Virus record (IMG/VR): IMGVR_UViG_3300042507_006289
Coordinates: 1 to 30,628 of that record
DNA length: 30,628 nucleotides
Strand: one strand, 5' to 3'
From: a virus
Of the stretch, positions 29,889-30,628 are shown piece after piece. The translations under genes and the position numbers were made by a program. Positions within the stretch are counted from its first letter, which is position 1, and every line of letters starts with the position of its first letter. Under the pieces are notes generated by a model. That model was given only the letters and a program-made list of their open reading frames with translations. It was not told where the DNA came from and did not search any database.

Positions 29889-30541
29889 GCGGCAAGGATG
29901 ACGGCCGTGGCGGCGGTGGTGGCCATGTCGCGGTCGATCTCGGCCAGTTTTTGTTCCATCGCTTCGACGGAGGCCTTGCGCTCGACCTTGGTGTTGATGC
30001 GCTCCAGGTACTCGTCGGGGATGAAGGCTTGCAGGCCGGGCCAGGCTTTGAGCGCGGCGTTAAGCGACTTGGCTGAGTCGAGGAACGCGCGGATGTCGGA
30101 GCGGATTTTGCTCCACTTCTCGATCAGCGCAGTCTCCCGGACTTTGAGGTCGTAGAAACCTTTGATCTCGGGACAGATGTCGGAGGGCACGGTGAACCGG
30201 TGGCTGGTGGTGCAGCGCGGAGGCACGGTCACAGACTTGGTATCGCCCTGCACTTTGATGTCCACGGAATGGTATTTGTCGCCCTCGGTGACGGTAAGAC
30301 GCAGGTGAGCGTCCCCGCCGTAGGTCGACAGCGGTTCCAGCCACGTGCTGGGCATGAGGCTTTTGAGGTGAAGGTGCTCGCCCCAGGTGATCTTGGCTAT
30401 GATCGGGTGTGAGGCGGGCAGCTTGAAGGTGTCATGAATACGCTCGACGCCGAACTCCAGCCGGTAATCTTTGGGCTTGAGCCGGTTGTCGATGTAATTG
30501 CCGACGTCATATTTAAGTTCTTTGGATATTCTAACTAACAT
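29885..30541 (-). CDS. Possible Nmad5-like protein (218 aa)
   Basis: ATG at 30541. The N-terminal ~110 residues are beta-rich; the C-terminal half is helical, with the pattern FLDSAKSLNAALKAWPGLQA then IPDEYLERINTKVERK. That pattern (helix with s..LN.ALK.WP...  IP..YLERI) matches my memory of the Nmad5 proteins, named as putative nucleotide-modification-associated domains in phages. The comparison is from memory and covers only the C-terminal half. No Shine-Dalgarno sequence; the leader is A/C-rich (30542-30572). Confidence 0.45.
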   Translation of the reverse strand: MLVRISKELKYDVGNYIDNRLKPKDYRLEFGVERIHDTFKLPASHPIIAKITWGEHLHLKSLMPSTWLEPLSTYGGDAHLRLTVTEGDKYHSVDIKVQGDTKSVTVPPRCTTSHRFTVPSDICPEIKGFYDLKVRETALIEKWSKIRSDIRAFLDSAKSLNAALKAWPGLQAFIPDEYLERINTKVERKASVEAMEQKLAEIDRDMATTAATAVILAA

Positions 30542-30620
30542 AGGTTTGTGTGGGTTGTTGGGTTTGGGTTTCTTCGATGCGCTGTTGGATCACAGCTTCA
30601 TCATAAAAGCTGGGTGTCAT
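30531..30620 (-). CDS. Small hypothetical peptide (29 aa)
   Basis: ATG at 30620 gives 29 codons, overlapping the next gene start by about eleven bases. The sequence is rich in Gln, Thr and Glu (MTPSFYDEAVIQQRIEETQT). The frame runs open to the window edge, so a longer gene is possible. No Shine-Dalgarno sequence. Low information. Confidence 0.45.
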   Translation of the reverse strand: MTPSFYDEAVIQQRIEETQTQQPTQTYVS

Positions 30621-30628
30621 TTGATGAT

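Overview
The window looks like one contiguous piece of a tailed double-stranded DNA phage genome, probably podovirus-like. No plasmid, IS, tRNA, rRNA, CRISPR or integrase signal was seen. The evidence is a tail-fibre end, a long run of virion-type genes that ends in a 2887-residue internal-virion/polyvalent-like protein, and then an opposing block of tightly overlapping small phage genes. The host cannot be fixed. The fibre motif (NW..PVA.RTNL.L.WS.LTNTN.AT) reminds me of proteins from environmental phages and Verrucomicrobiota, but this is a weak recollection. Both ends of the window are cut within the phage genome.

Region 1 (1-20267, + strand) is the virion module. It contains the tail-fibre C-terminus, an L,D-transpeptidase-like protein, a 1095-residue protein with five repeats of about 128 residues, small structural-type proteins including a collagen-like one, a Cys-cluster protein, a possible neck/adaptor protein, three coiled-coil/low-complexity proteins that may be internal virion proteins, the giant protein, and a second Cys-cluster protein. 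Many junctions are 4-base stop/start overlaps (ATGA or GTGA), so translation is probably coupled. A GC-rich hairpin at 20271-20288 separates this module from the converging block.

Region 2 (20292-24888, - strand) is a chain of small genes: a 31-residue peptide (just upstream), a conserved hypothetical, an HNH-like protein, a membrane protein, a PD-(D/E)XK nuclease-like protein, a zinc-ribbon protein, an HELGH metallopeptidase, several very small membrane proteins, a conserved phage protein, an FkbM-type methyltransferase, a GT-A-type glycosyltransferase, a conserved small protein, a lipoprotein, and a 20-residue basic peptide nested inside the lipoprotein gene.

Region 3 (25085-30620, - strand) holds a MoxR-family AAA+ ATPase, a VWA/metal-dependent peptidase (DUF2201/COG3864 type) and a likely DUF3150-type partner, with small conserved proteins between them. 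One of these has a histone-fold-like pattern. A hairpin followed by a T-run ends the MoxR/VWA operon, and a TTGACA-16-TATTGT promoter starts the partner gene. The upstream part of the operon encodes small proteins of unknown function and a possible Nmad5-like protein.

The best candidates for something undescribed are the MoxR/VWA-peptidase/partner module with its embedded small proteins, the composite giant virion protein (a sigma-like segment, a degenerate HExxH, and a segment of different composition), and the G-depleted CA-rich leaders in front of several - strand genes that have no Shine-Dalgarno sequence.
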